Source: Flavisphingomonas formosensis | GTDB lineage: Bacteria; Pseudomonadota; Alphaproteobacteria; Sphingomonadales; Sphingomonadaceae | DNA: 64,000 nucleotides | Assembly (NCBI RefSeq): GCF_009755815.1 | Contig: NZ_WRPK01000009.1 | Coordinates: 186,001-250,000, forward strand | Reading direction: 5' to 3' | Shown: positions 40,279 through 49,364 of the stretch, piece by piece | Layout of the letters: every line of letters begins with the position of its first letter | How positions within the stretch are numbered: the first letter of the stretch is position 1 | Notes under the pieces: model-generated | The model's database searches: none | Seen by the model: the letters and a program-made list of their open reading frames with translations, nothing else | What the model was told of the DNA's origin: nothing | Position numbers and translations under genes: made by a program

Positions 40279-42768
40279 ATGGCTGATGGTGAAATCCGCT
40301 CCCCACATCAGGCTGGCGCCAAAGCCAGCGGCAGGCGGCCGGCAGGGCTCGCCCTTCGCGGAATGATCCTCGCCTATGCGGCTGTCCTCGCCCTTGTGGG
40401 CGGTGCTCTGCTGCTCGGCGGGATCAGGCTTATCTGGCTCGGTGGCTCCTTCTACTACGCGCTTGCCGGAGGAGCCACTCTGATCGCGGGCGCTCTGGTC
40501 GCCATGCGGCGGCGTGAGGGCGTCGGGGTCTACGCCATCATGCTGCTGGCGACGATCGCCTGGGCGGTTGGTGAAGCGGGGGCCAATGGATGGGCGCTCG
40601 CCCCACGCATCATCCCGCCCTTCGTACTCGGCATCCCGCTGATGTTCTGGAAAAGCGCAGAACGGGAAGGCACCCAGCGGGCCGCTGCGCGACATCGCAA
40701 CAGAGGCATGCGCATTGGTGGTATAGCCGCGATAGCGATAATGGTCGCGCTCGGGGGCCTGGCGCATAGGTTTTTCGTATCGCCGTCCGTTGACCCGGCG
40801 TTTCAAGCGGGAGTGGGGGCGGCGGACGCAGCGGTCTCAGCCGGCGGTGATATGCCGGTTGCCGATTGGGCTCATTATGGAGGCGATGCAGGCGCCCATC
40901 GATCGAGCGGACTCGGCCAGATCACGCCGGATAACGTCGACAAGCTGAAGGTGGCCTGGACATATCGGGTCGGGCCGACCCCACCCGGACTCGGAAAGCA
41001 ATCCGCCCTGGAAATGACTCCGCTCAAGATCGGCGATACGCTCTACGCCTGCACCGGCTACAGCGACGTCATCGCGCTGGATGCCGAGAATGGGAAGGAA
41101 AGGTGGCGCTTCCGATCAGGTGCGGACATTCGTGAAGTCCCCGTAGCTGCCTGCCGCGGTCTGGCTTTCGCAAAGGTTGACGACTCGCAATGCCCGGAGC
41201 GCATTCTAACGAACACGGTCGATGCGAGACTCATAGCGCTCGATGCGCATACCGGTCGAAAATGTACGGGCTTTGGTAGAGCTGGCGAGGTGTCCCTGCT
41301 TGAAGGCATGGGTCCGGTGCGTCCGGGCTATTATTACCAGACATCGGCGCCGACGGCGGTCGGGGGCAATGTCGTCCTTGGCGGCTGGGTCTTCGACAAC
41401 CAGTTCTGGGGCGAGCCTTCCGGCGTAATCCGCGCCTATGACGTCAAGACCGGGAAGCTTTCCTGGGCATGGGACATGGGGCGTCCGGACCGGAAGGGTG
41501 TGCCGCCAGATGGCGAAACCTATACTCCGTCTACCCCGAACAGCTGGGCTCCGATGGCGGCCGACGAGGCGCTGGGACTCGTCTATGTCCCTCTGGGCGG
41601 GGCGCCGCCGGATCATTTCGGGGGCCGGCGCCGCCCATTCGACGAGAAATATGGGAGTTCGATCGTCGCGCTGGACGCACGAACCGGTACTGTTCGCTGG
41701 TCGTTCCAGACGGTGCATCATGATCTCTGGGACTATGATGTCCTCTCGCCCAGTCTAGTCGACATCCGACGCGGCACATCGATCGTGCCGGCGCTCGTGC
41801 AGCCCACCAAGCGAGGCCAATTGTTCCTCCTCGACCGAAGAACCGGTAAGCCACTTTCCACGGTAGTCGAGCGCCCGGTTCCGCAGGGCGGAATCATAGC
41901 CGGCGAACGCCTTTCGCCCACGCAGCCCTATTCCACGGGTCTGCCTGCCTTGAGCGGGCCGCCCCTGACCGAACGCGACATGTGGGGGGTCACCGCGCTC
42001 GATCAGCTCTGGTGCCGGATTCGGTTCAAGGAAGCCCGGTTCGATGGGGAATTTACGCCGCCGAGCCTATCCCCCTTCATCATCTATCCGGGCTATATGG
42101 GGGGAAGCAACTGGGGCGGGGTCTCGATCGATCCCAGGCGCAATGTCGCGATCGTCGGGACATTGCGCTTGGCCACTTACGCGCGGCTCGTCCCCGATAG
42201 CGAGCGCCGTCGTGACGGGATACGGCCGATTGTCTGGTCAAAGATCGGCACATCGACGGGAGGGCATCCTTCGCTGGCTGCCCAGCAAGGAACGCCCGTC
42301 GGCATCGAACTCAACCCGTTCCTGTCCCCGCTGGGCATCCCCTGCCAACAGCCGCCTTATGGCGTGCTCTCGGCAGTCAATGTGCGAACGGGCAAGCTGG
42401 TCTGGACGCAGCCGATCGGGAGCGCAGAGGAGAGCGGGCCGCTGGGCTATCGCTCCCATCTCTATTTGCGCGTGGGCACGCCGCTTCAGGGTGGATCGCT
42501 GACGACTGGCAGCGGGCTTACCTTCATCGGTGCCAGCCAGGACGCCTATTTCCGCGCCTACGACACAGCCAGCGGGAAGCTCCTGTGGGAAGCGAAGCTG
42601 CCGGCAGGCGGTCACGCGTCGCCTGCAACCTATCTGTCGCCCTCCGGCCGTCAGATGGTCGTCATAGCGGCAGGAGGCTCATTGCCCTTAAGGTCAAGGA
42701 TAGGCGACTATATCGTAGCATATAGCTTGGGCGACAAGGATCGCCGGAAACCGGAGCAGCATCCATGA
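40279..42768 (+). CDS. Membrane-bound PQQ-dependent dehydrogenase (glucose/quinate/shikimate type)
   Basis: This 829-residue protein has about five hydrophobic segments in the first 170 residues (for example LRGMILAYAAVLALVGGALL and IGGIAAIAIMVALGGLA). A periplasmic eight-bladed PQQ propeller follows. It opens DWAHYGGDAGAHRSSGLGQI and contains VWSKIGTSTGG, FQTVHHDLWDYD and GSNWGGVSIDP, all standard in this family (Gcd, QuiA). It would oxidise a sugar, polyol, cyclitol or aromatic alcohol in the periplasm and pass electrons to ubiquinone through the membrane domain. Which substrate is not readable. PQQ genes are not in the window. The stop overlaps the start of the EthD-like gene by ATGA, so the two are translationally coupled. 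Confidence 0.92.
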   Translation: MADGEIRSPHQAGAKASGRRPAGLALRGMILAYAAVLALVGGALLLGGIRLIWLGGSFYYALAGGATLIAGALVAMRRREGVGVYAIMLLATIAWAVGEAGANGWALAPRIIPPFVLGIPLMFWKSAEREGTQRAAARHRNRGMRIGGIAAIAIMVALGGLAHRFFVSPSVDPAFQAGVGAADAAVSAGGDMPVADWAHYGGDAGAHRSSGLGQITPDNVDKLKVAWTYRVGPTPPGLGKQSALEMTPLKIGDTLYACTGYSDVIALDAENGKERWRFRSGADIREVPVAACRGLAFAKVDDSQCPERILTNTVDARLIALDAHTGRKCTGFGRAGEVSLLEGMGPVRPGYYYQTSAPTAVGGNVVLGGWVFDNQFWGEPSGVIRAYDVKTGKLSWAWDMGRPDRKGVPPDGETYTPSTPNSWAPMAADEALGLVYVPLGGAPPDHFGGRRRPFDEKYGSSIVALDARTGTVRWSFQTVHHDLWDYDVLSPSLVDIRRGTSIVPALVQPTKRGQLFLLDRRTGKPLSTVVERPVPQGGIIAGERLSPTQPYSTGLPALSGPPLTERDMWGVTALDQLWCRIRFKEARFDGEFTPPSLSPFIIYPGYMGGSNWGGVSIDPRRNVAIVGTLRLATYARLVPDSERRRDGIRPIVWSKIGTSTGGHPSLAAQQGTPVGIELNPFLSPLGIPCQQPPYGVLSAVNVRTGKLVWTQPIGSAEESGPLGYRSHLYLRVGTPLQGGSLTTGSGLTFIGASQDAYFRAYDTASGKLLWEAKLPAGGHASPATYLSPSGRQMVVIAAGGSLPLRSRIGDYIVAYSLGDKDRRKPEQHP

Positions 42769-43466
42769 AATTCACTACCTTTGTCGCCGGCCCATCTGGA
42801 GAGGATATCGAGGCTTTCCAGACTTGGTTCACGACGGAATATTTTCAGCGCTTTGTGGAGGGCGGCGTCGGTCTGGTCTCAGCCGTGGTCAGGTTGTCGC
42901 AATCCGCGCCTGGCCAAGCTCCGGAACGGAGGGGCGATCCAGGCGACCCCGCGCAAGTCGCCTATCATGTGTTGCTCGAAAGCTGGTTCGTCACCACGGA
43001 GGATTTCCGTCGTACGATTCGTCTAGCAGAGCCGCTCTTGCGCAAGCGAGGCGCCGCTTTCGTCAGCTATCGCGTCACCCCCATGCTGGAGAAGGACCCG
43101 CGATTTGCGGAGGCCGGGACCAAAGGAGCACGCCCCGCGCTAACCTATGTGACACCCGTCAGCTGGCGCGCCGGGCTGCCAGGTGCGGAAGCGCGCCGTC
43201 ATTGGGATGAGCATGTGTCGACAGCGCTTCGCGTCCACGCAAGTCTGACCAAATATGAACGCAATTGGGTCGATGAGGTCGTGTCCTGGTCCGAGGGCGC
43301 ATCTCCCGTGGGCGGCTACGCGGATTTCTCTTTTCGTACCATTGAGGATTGGGATCAGTTTTTCCCAGACGACGCGGCCAGACTGGAGATCGCCCAGGAT
43401 ATTGCGAACTTCATTCAGTCAGGTTCGGGTATCTTCCTGGGGGATATCGTCGTAGCCCACGGCTAG
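42765..43466 (+). CDS. EthD-like two-domain protein
   Basis: This 233-residue protein appears to be built from two ferredoxin-like halves. The first runs from MKFTTFVAGPSGEDIEAFQTW to about residue 115. The second starts near LTYVTPVSWRAGLPGAEARRH and has HWDEHVSTALRVHASLTKYER, the EthD-type 'H....p.....g...y' segment. Double EthD/Dabb-like proteins occur beside oxygenases and dehydrogenases in sphingomonads with no assigned reaction. It overlaps the PQQ dehydrogenase stop by four bases (ATGA), so it is made with that membrane enzyme. It may act on the dehydrogenase product. Confidence 0.68.
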   Translation: MKFTTFVAGPSGEDIEAFQTWFTTEYFQRFVEGGVGLVSAVVRLSQSAPGQAPERRGDPGDPAQVAYHVLLESWFVTTEDFRRTIRLAEPLLRKRGAAFVSYRVTPMLEKDPRFAEAGTKGARPALTYVTPVSWRAGLPGAEARRHWDEHVSTALRVHASLTKYERNWVDEVVSWSEGASPVGGYADFSFRTIEDWDQFFPDDAARLEIAQDIANFIQSGSGIFLGDIVVAHG

Positions 43467-43622
43467 TCCAAAAGCGCGCGTGCATCATGGCTGATGTCGG
43501 CAGCGCTTGTGCGGATGCCAGGCTGCCTCGCGACTCGCTTATCCTCCCCACAATCTGTTCCGTGGCAGCCGACGAGGCTTTCGCCATTCCTATCATCAGC
43601 CGACCGCTTGACAGTGAGGGAG

Positions 43623-43639
43623 GCGCGCCGCGGGCGCGC
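43623..43639. terminator. GC-rich hairpin between convergent genes
   Basis: GCGCGCC at 43623-43629 and GGCGCGC at 43633-43639 form a seven-base-pair stem with a three-base loop. It lies between the stops of the EthD-like gene (plus) and the SDR (minus), where a terminator is expected. There is no T run, so this is a weak call. Confidence 0.3.
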
Positions 43640-43675
43640 ATCCTTCATCATCAAACCCGAGCCGGTAGGCTGGTG

Positions 43676-44512
43676 TCAGGCGGAGGGGAAATCCGTGCTG
43701 AGCGAGAGCGCGCGCCACGCGTCGGCTTGCGCGTGAAAGGTATCGCCTCGCGCCTGCAGGGTAGCGAGGGCATCGGATCCAACCGCTACGCGCACCGGGG
43801 TTTCCTCCGCGTCCAGGATTGCGAGGATGACCTTGCCAATCTTGGAGGGATCACCCTGCTGATGATGATTGAATCCGGCCAGCGCCGCCTTGTGGGCCTC
43901 CGAACCCGCCTTGTAATCGTCGATCCCAAGGCCGGAAAACTTGACGGAGGTCTGATCGAGGAAATCGGTACGGAACTGTCCTGGCTCGAGCAGCGTCACC
44001 TTGATCCCAAACTCTGCCAGCTCCTGGCCGATTGATTCAGACCATCCCTCTAGAGCGAATTTGGTTGCGCAGTAGAGCGAGGAGTTTCCAAAGCCCACGA
44101 GGCCAACGAGCGACGAAATGGTGAAGATGTGCCCTGAGCGCTGCGCCCGCAAAATGGGGAGGGCGGCTCGAGTCACATGAAAGGTTCCGAAAACATTGGT
44201 ATCGAATTGCCGTTGGATCTGCTCATGCGAAATCGCCTCGAACGGACCAATCTGAGCAAAGCCCGCATTGTTGACGAGGACATCAATCCTGCCAAATGCA
44301 GCGACAGCGGCCTTTACGGCTTCTTGCGCTTGATCGGCGTTCGTCACGTCGAGCGGAACGGCCAAGAGGCGGTCGCCAGAACCGCCAAGGGCGGCCGCGG
44401 CATCTTCCGGCTTGCGCGACGCCGCGACAACGCGATCGCCCGCAGTGAGGGCGGAGCGCGCAATCTCCAAGCCGATGCCTCGGTTGGCACCCGTTATGAA
44501 CCAGCTTCTCAT
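43676..44512 (-). CDS. Short-chain dehydrogenase/reductase (SDR)
   Basis: This 278-residue SDR has an early cofactor motif WFITGANRGIGLEIARSA, RKPEDAA after strand 2 with Arg in the position favouring NADP(H), LVNNAGFAQ, TISSLVGLVG, and catalytic YCATKFALEGWSES. This 'ANRGIG...YCATK' type with a long C-terminus lacking the DGG ending is the extended subgroup often annotated as general oxidoreductase. It lies beyond the glutathione reductase gene, same strand, with a strong hairpin (44532-44556) between them, so it is probably a separate unit. Function unknown. Confidence 0.9.
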   Translation of the reverse strand: MRSWFITGANRGIGLEIARSALTAGDRVVAASRKPEDAAAALGGSGDRLLAVPLDVTNADQAQEAVKAAVAAFGRIDVLVNNAGFAQIGPFEAISHEQIQRQFDTNVFGTFHVTRAALPILRAQRSGHIFTISSLVGLVGFGNSSLYCATKFALEGWSESIGQELAEFGIKVTLLEPGQFRTDFLDQTSVKFSGLGIDDYKAGSEAHKAALAGFNHHQQGDPSKIGKVILAILDAEETPVRVAVGSDALATLQARGDTFHAQADAWRALSLSTDFPSA

Positions 44513-44531
44513 GATCTTGCTCCTTGAATTG

Positions 44532-44556
44532 GCAGGGCGCGCTTCACGCGCCCTGC
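44532..44556 (-). terminator. Strong 10-base-pair hairpin downstream of glutathione reductase
   Basis: GCAGGGCGCG (44532-44541) pairs perfectly with CGCGCCCTGC (44547-44556) around a five-base loop. It lies about 50 bases past the glutathione reductase stop on the minus strand. A T-rich flank (TGTTTGTT) exists on the plus-strand side only, so minus-strand termination would not be of the textbook U-tract kind. Confidence 0.55.
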
Positions 44557-44607
44557 TGTTTGTTCAGTGTCGATGCGCGATCTCACGCTAGGTGAGGCGC
44601 GCCGATT

Positions 44608-45969
44608 TCAGCGCAGCAGCACGAGTTCCTCGGCCATTGAGGGATGCAGCGCCACGGTCTGATCGAAGGCCGCCTTGGTGAGGCCCGCTTTCACAGCCAC
44701 GGCAGCGACCTGGAGCAATTCCGGTGCATCCGGACCTATCATATGGATGCCGAGCACGCGTTCGCTCTCGGCGTCGACGATCATCTTGTACAGGGCGCGC
44801 TCATCACGTCCGGCAAGAACATTCTTCATCGGCTTGAAGCTGGACCGATAGATTTTGATCGGTTGGCTCAGTGCTTGCGCGCTTGCTTCGGTAAGGCCGA
44901 CGCCGGCCATGGGCGGATGGCTGAACACCGCGCTCGGTATATGTTCGTAGTCGACTTCGGATGGCTTCCCACCGAATTGAGCGTCCGCGAAACATTGGCC
45001 CTCGCGGATCGCCACCGGCGTGAGCTGCACCCGATTTGTGACATCGCCTACCGCAAACACGCTTGGAAGGCTGGTTCGATACTGTGCGTCGATCCGGACG
45101 GCACCATTTGCGTCCAAGGCGACGCCAGCACCCTCCAGACCCATGTCGAAGCTTTTGGGTACCCGCCCTATCGCAAATAGGATCGCATCAGCCTCTATGG
45201 GCTCCTGTCCGACGATGTGGGCGATCAGCGATCCGTCGGAACGCTTTTCTATCTGCTGGAAGGCTGCATGGAAGCGGAAGGATATACCCTTCGCAACCGA
45301 TATGTCCTGCAGACGCCCGCAGAGTTCTTCATCATAGCCACGCAGCATCGCGTCGCCGCGCGTCATCAGTGTGACATCGGCCCCAAACTCGTTGAAGATG
45401 CCGGCAAATTCATTGGCGATATAGCCGCCGCCCGCGATCAAGATGCGGCGGGGAAGGGCGTCCAGGTGGAAGACCTCGTTCGAAGTGATCCCATATTCAG
45501 CGCCGGGGCAGTCGGGACGTGCAGGCCATGCACCCGTAGCGAGCAGGATCCGATCAGCCTCAAGCGACTGACCGTCCTCCAGAACGACGCGGTTCGGATC
45601 GGCAAGCCTTGCGCGGCCATGGACGAGTTCGACGCCGGCAGACGTCAGCGACGACTTATAGAGACCTTCCAGTCGGCTGACTTCGCTCAAGACGCGATCG
45701 CGCAGCACCGGCCAGTCGAAACGACAGGGAGAGACGTCCCAACCGAACTGACGGGCATCGCGGAGATCCTCCGCGAAGTGAGCGCCATAGACGAGCAGCT
45801 TCTTGGGAACGCAGCCGCGGATCACGCATGTCCCCCCGACGCGATGTTCCTCGATCAGAGCCACGCGCGCGCCATGGTTGGACGCGACGCGCGCGGCCCG
45901 TACCCCACCTGAGCCAGCGCCCACGACGATCAGATCATAGCGCGACGTCGATGTTATTGTATCAGCCAT
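44608..45969 (-). CDS. gor: Glutathione-disulfide reductase
   Basis: This 453-residue flavoprotein disulfide reductase has FAD motif DLIVVGAGSGGVRAARVA and redox-active C48-V-I-R-G-C53 within GGTCVIRGCVPKKLL. The NAD(P)H domain has ILIAGGGYIANEF, then MTRGD, the FAD motif FAVGDVTNRVQLTP, and the C-terminal HPSMAEE, whose histidine is the general acid of the partner subunit. These features separate glutathione reductase from lipoamide dehydrogenase. It regenerates GSH from GSSG with NADPH. In this window, with six intact GST-type genes, it likely supports glutathione-consuming catabolism. The ATG at 45969 lies three bases after the GMC dehydrogenase stop, so it is the last gene of a unit with the dehydrogenase subunits. 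Confidence 0.94.
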   Translation of the reverse strand: MADTITSTSRYDLIVVGAGSGGVRAARVASNHGARVALIEEHRVGGTCVIRGCVPKKLLVYGAHFAEDLRDARQFGWDVSPCRFDWPVLRDRVLSEVSRLEGLYKSSLTSAGVELVHGRARLADPNRVVLEDGQSLEADRILLATGAWPARPDCPGAEYGITSNEVFHLDALPRRILIAGGGYIANEFAGIFNEFGADVTLMTRGDAMLRGYDEELCGRLQDISVAKGISFRFHAAFQQIEKRSDGSLIAHIVGQEPIEADAILFAIGRVPKSFDMGLEGAGVALDANGAVRIDAQYRTSLPSVFAVGDVTNRVQLTPVAIREGQCFADAQFGGKPSEVDYEHIPSAVFSHPPMAGVGLTEASAQALSQPIKIYRSSFKPMKNVLAGRDERALYKMIVDAESERVLGIHMIGPDAPELLQVAAVAVKAGLTKAAFDQTVALHPSMAEELVLLR

Positions 45970-45972
45970 AGG

Positions 45973-47544
45973 TCAGACTTCATTCCGGCTCATGAGACCG
46001 GCGAGATGCTCGGCCTGGCGGAGCGCCAATGCGACGATCGTGAGGGTCGGGTTTTCAGCGGCACTGGTCGTGAACTGGCTACCATCGGAGATGAACAGAT
46101 TGCTCACCTCGTGGGACCGACCCCAGCGGTCGACAACGCCGTCTTCCGGACGGCCGCTCATCCGGTTGGTGCCAAGGTTATGGGTCGATGGATAGGGCGG
46201 CGTGACGATAGTGCGCGTTGCCCCCACGGCATTGTAGATGGCTTCTCCTTGCTTGTAGGCATGGGCGCGCATCGCCAGATCATTGGCGTGATCGTCATAA
46301 TGGACATTGGCCACGGGCATGCCGTGCTGGTCCTTGACCTCGCTGCTGAGCGTGACACGGTTGTTGGCCTGCGGCATGTCTTCGCCGACAATCCAGAGCC
46401 CTGCCATGTGATCATAGCGATCGAGCGCCGAGGTGAAGTCGCGACCCCAGGCGCCTGGGTTCATGAACGCGGCCAGGAAGGGGAGGCCAAGAGAAATGGT
46501 CTCCATCTCGAAGCCGCCGACATAGCCCCGCGAGGGTTCGTGGCGCGCCTCGTCCCGCACGATGCCAGCCATGACGGTGCCACGGTACATGTGGACCGGC
46601 TTGTCGAAAATGCCCCAGACCGTTCCGGTCGTATGGCGCATATAATGCCGCCCGACATGGCCGGCGCCGTTGGCTAGGCCATGCGGGAAAAGCGAGCTTG
46701 CGGAATTGAGGAGCAGCCTTGGGCTTTCTATCGAATTCCCCGCGATCGCCACCACCCGCGCTCTTTGCCGCTGAATCTTGCCGTCCGCGTCCACGTAAAT
46801 CGCCGCTGTGGCTCTCCCACGCGCGTCATGTTCGATGCGCAGGACGTGGCATTCGGCACGAACCTCCAGCTTTCCCGTCGCCTCGCCCTTGGGGATTTCG
46901 GTATAGAGGGTGGACCATTTCGCGCCGGACTTGCACCCCTGGAAGCAGAAGCCGATCTGCTGGCATGCGCCTCTACCATCGCGCGGCTGGCTGTTGATCG
47001 ACATGTTCCCGGTATGAACTTCCTTGTAGCCGATCTTCGTGGCCCCGGCGTGCAACACCTTGAAATTATTGTTGCCCGGAAGCCGTGGTATCCCGTTGGT
47101 CCCGGTCGTGCCCATCCGAAATTCCGCGGCGGCGTACCACGGTGCCATTTCGGCAGCGTCGATTGGCCAGTCGAGCAGCGCGGCGCCGGCGATGTCGCCA
47201 TAGGTTGTGCGGGCCTTCCATTCATGATCCTGGAAGCGCAAGGACGCTCCGGCCCAATGCGTGGTCGTGCCGCCCACGGCTTTGACGATCCAGGCGGGCA
47301 GCTCGGGAAAATCGGTCGCGATACGCCAGGAACCTGATGTTGTTCGGCGATCTGTCCAGGCGAGCTGCCCGAAACTTTCCCACTCGTCATTGACGAAGTC
47401 GGCAATTTCGTAGCGCTTCCCCGCTTCAAGGCATACGACCTTGATGCCCTTCTGCGCCAGCTCGTTTGCCAAGGTGCCGCCGCCCGCGCCCGAGCCCACG
47501 ACGACGACGACGCTGTCGTCATTCAGATCAAATTTCGCTGTCAT
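45973..47544 (-). CDS. GMC-family FAD dehydrogenase, gluconate/alcohol dehydrogenase large-subunit-like
   Basis: This 523-residue flavoprotein has VVVVVGSGAGGGTLANELAQ, then GGTTTHWAGASLRFQ, the conserved segment CQQIGFCFQGCKSGAKWST, and a C-terminal THNLGTNRMSGRPEDGVVD with ISDGSQFTTSAAENPTLTIV. The histidine in THNLG sits where the catalytic His/Asn pair of GMC enzymes lies. It matches the large subunit of FAD-dependent gluconate 2-dehydrogenase-type complexes that oxidise alcohols or sugar acids on the periplasmic side. The small subunit (47565-48098) lies 20 bases upstream. The ATG at 47544 follows GGAGGGA by six bases; twelve further codons upstream are not needed. The real substrate is unknown. 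Confidence 0.9.
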   Translation of the reverse strand: MTAKFDLNDDSVVVVVGSGAGGGTLANELAQKGIKVVCLEAGKRYEIADFVNDEWESFGQLAWTDRRTTSGSWRIATDFPELPAWIVKAVGGTTTHWAGASLRFQDHEWKARTTYGDIAGAALLDWPIDAAEMAPWYAAAEFRMGTTGTNGIPRLPGNNNFKVLHAGATKIGYKEVHTGNMSINSQPRDGRGACQQIGFCFQGCKSGAKWSTLYTEIPKGEATGKLEVRAECHVLRIEHDARGRATAAIYVDADGKIQRQRARVVAIAGNSIESPRLLLNSASSLFPHGLANGAGHVGRHYMRHTTGTVWGIFDKPVHMYRGTVMAGIVRDEARHEPSRGYVGGFEMETISLGLPFLAAFMNPGAWGRDFTSALDRYDHMAGLWIVGEDMPQANNRVTLSSEVKDQHGMPVANVHYDDHANDLAMRAHAYKQGEAIYNAVGATRTIVTPPYPSTHNLGTNRMSGRPEDGVVDRWGRSHEVSNLFISDGSQFTTSAAENPTLTIVALALRQAEHLAGLMSRNEV

Positions 47545-47564
47545 GAAACGTCCCTCCGCCTTGT

Positions 47565-48098
47565 TCAGGCCGGCAGCCAATCGATGTCATCGAAACCGCG
47601 ACGGATATATCCGCCTTTTTCGGCGGACGATCCTTCGTAACCGAAGCGGCTCCACAGCGTTTGCTGGTTATACAATGACGTGACGAGCCCGGACCGAAGG
47701 GTCTTGAAGAAATCGCTGCTTTCAATCGTCTTTAAGACGAGGGCCCGATCCTGCTCATGCTCGATCGCGAGATATGGGCGACCGTACTTCCTTCGTGCAG
47801 CATCGTCGAGCAGCGCGGCACCGGCTCGAAGAAGCTGGTTCTTGCTCGCGTCGGCGGCGAGCTGGTCGGCGATCGTTGCGATCGCGTGCTGATACTGATC
47901 GTCTCCGAGGCGGTCATGCGGAAACAGATCTCGCGCCATCCGTATCAAGGAGTTGGAATCGGCAAGCCCCGTCGGCACCGATTGTGCGAGTACGCGGCCT
48001 GGAAAAAGTGTCGCTGCGGATGCCATGAGGACGGCAGTGCCCGATCCGACAATCAATGTCCTTCGGTCGAAATTACTGGTCCTGTCAGCAATGTGCAT
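47565..48098 (-). CDS. Gluconate 2-dehydrogenase subunit 3-like protein (small subunit, Tat signal)
   Basis: This 177-residue protein has an N-terminal twin-arginine export signal: FDRRTLIVGSGTAVLMASAA, with cleavage near VLAQS. The mature part has LIRMARDLFPHDRLGDDQYQ, the hallmark start of the gluconate_2-dh3 family, and ends GSSAEKGGYIRRGFDDIDWL. Subunit 3 proteins carry the folded large flavoprotein subunit across the membrane through Tat. Its position 20 bases before the GMC large subunit confirms the pair. The ATG at 48098 follows GAGGCAAGG; 18 codons upstream are less likely. The matching cytochrome subunit would be the c-type cytochrome at 48721-49266, beyond the glyoxalase gene. Confidence 0.85.
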   Translation of the reverse strand: MHIADRTSNFDRRTLIVGSGTAVLMASAATLFPGRVLAQSVPTGLADSNSLIRMARDLFPHDRLGDDQYQHAIATIADQLAADASKNQLLRAGAALLDDAARRKYGRPYLAIEHEQDRALVLKTIESSDFFKTLRSGLVTSLYNQQTLWSRFGYEGSSAEKGGYIRRGFDDIDWLPA

Positions 48099-48291
48099 GG
48101 CCTTGCCTCGATATGTGAAAAGAAGACGAATTTCGGATCCGTCTTCGAGCAATTAGAAGAGTGCGATGTGGAGAAAATACCCGGCGATAAGCACGCACGA
48201 CATCATACAGACACGGTCACCTATGACATCCGGTAAGATCCTTCAGACGAGCGAAATGTTAACCGCGCACCTGCCGTTCGGCAGGTTCGCA

Positions 48292-48684
48292 TTATCGGTA
48301 GCGCCCATTTTTCTGCAGGACCTCGATCTTGTAGCCGTCGGGATCATTGATGAAGAAGAACCGCGCGGGCAGCCGTTCGTCCTTGAATTCCTTGATGGGC
48401 TGAGGCGAAAGGCCGGCGCTTTCCATACGCGCATGTTCAGCATCCAGGTCATCGCTCACGACCGCTATGTGACCGTAGCCTTCACCGAGCGCATAGGGCT
48501 CGACCCGCCCATGATTGACGGTCAGCTCCAGCTCGAAATCATTGTCCGGGCTGCGCAGATAGACGAGCGTAAAGTCATCGAACGGAAATCGTCCAGCGAC
48601 ATCAAGACCGAGGGCCTCCTTGTAGAACTCTACGGACTTTCGTTCGTCCGTCACGCGCACCATGGAGTGGATGATCTTGGCCAT
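48292..48684 (-). CDS. gloA: Lactoylglutathione lyase (glyoxalase I)
   Basis: This 130-residue VOC protein follows the glyoxalase I pattern: IIHSMVRVTDERKSVEFYKE with the first metal His, YLRSPDNDFELELT with the Glu ligand, YGHIAVVSDDLDAEHARME with the second His, and FFINDPDGYKIEVLQK with the second Glu. GloA isomerises the methylglyoxal-glutathione hemithioacetal to S-lactoylglutathione in the cytoplasm. It lies between the small dehydrogenase subunit and the cytochrome c gene on the same strand. A D-lactate dehydrogenase is close by (49365), suggesting a joint methylglyoxal route. Other VOC functions cannot be fully excluded, but the four ligands are in place. Confidence 0.87.
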   Translation of the reverse strand: MAKIIHSMVRVTDERKSVEFYKEALGLDVAGRFPFDDFTLVYLRSPDNDFELELTVNHGRVEPYALGEGYGHIAVVSDDLDAEHARMESAGLSPQPIKEFKDERLPARFFFINDPDGYKIEVLQKNGRYR

Positions 48685-48720
48685 GCTTGCTTGCTCCCAA
48701 ATAAGAAATCGGGCTATCGA

Positions 48721-49266
48721 TCATTTGCCGTTTAGTCCCTTAATATATCCGATGATCGCCAGGCGCTTGGCCGCATCAGGCTGACGATAGTTCATGACGC
48801 TGCCAGGAACTTGAGCATTGCTGTCGGCAAGCCAAAGATTGAGCGTTTGGTCGGTCCACTTGATCCGGGAAGAGCGAAGCGCGCTGGAGTAATTGAAGCC
48901 CGGCGACTTCCCGGCGGTACGGCCGACGACACCAGCCAGCGGCGGACCGACACGAATCTCTCCCGCTATGGTGGAATGGCATGCTCCGCATTGCTGCCCA
49001 AAAAGCTTCTCACCACTCGGCGGGCCAGATTTGGGAACAAAAATAGCCTGGCTCTGAGCGGCCGAACCGATGATCAACGCAAGACTTATCGCTACGGTAA
49101 AGGGAAGCACCCGGAAGGCGGCGCTGCAACAACGGCGGTGATTTTGGCCTTTTCCGATGTAAGCCGCCTTCAGTAATCCAGATCGCACCTGTTCATCTCC
49201 GCCATGCTTGCCGGAACCAGATTGCCATTCCGGTGGCTCCAAAAGCGATCTTTCCGGGTTGCTCAT
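48721..49266 (-). CDS. Class I c-type cytochrome, one haem
   Basis: This protein of about 181 residues has an N-terminal hydrophobic export segment (VLPFTVAISLALIIGSAAQS, cleavage near QSQA) and one haem motif C-G-A-C-H in KLFGQQCGACHST. GPPLAGVVGRTAGK and GFNYSSAL, standard in cytochrome c2/c550 relatives, follow, and a methionine ligand lies in PGSVMNYRQ. It would carry electrons in the periplasm. In gluconate-dehydrogenase complexes the cytochrome subunit has three haems; this one has a single haem, so the electron path from the GMC pair may differ. The start is uncertain: ATG 49266 is used here, but a GTG at 49188 behind GGAG gives a more normal signal peptide. Confidence 0.82.
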   Translation of the reverse strand: MSNPERSLLEPPEWQSGSGKHGGDEQVRSGLLKAAYIGKGQNHRRCCSAAFRVLPFTVAISLALIIGSAAQSQAIFVPKSGPPSGEKLFGQQCGACHSTIAGEIRVGPPLAGVVGRTAGKSPGFNYSSALRSSRIKWTDQTLNLWLADSNAQVPGSVMNYRQPDAAKRLAIIGYIKGLNGK

Positions 49267-49364
49267 TGTGGCATTCACTATGGCGGATTGATCATCGAGA
49301 CCCGCCGGGCCTGTTGCTTTCTTCGGACTGTCGCTTTTTGCCCGACGGTTACGCCCTGCCTGAA

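Noticed and set aside
48721-49266. Three-haem cytochrome subunit of gluconate dehydrogenase
   Set aside because: Only one CxxCH is present and the protein is too short.
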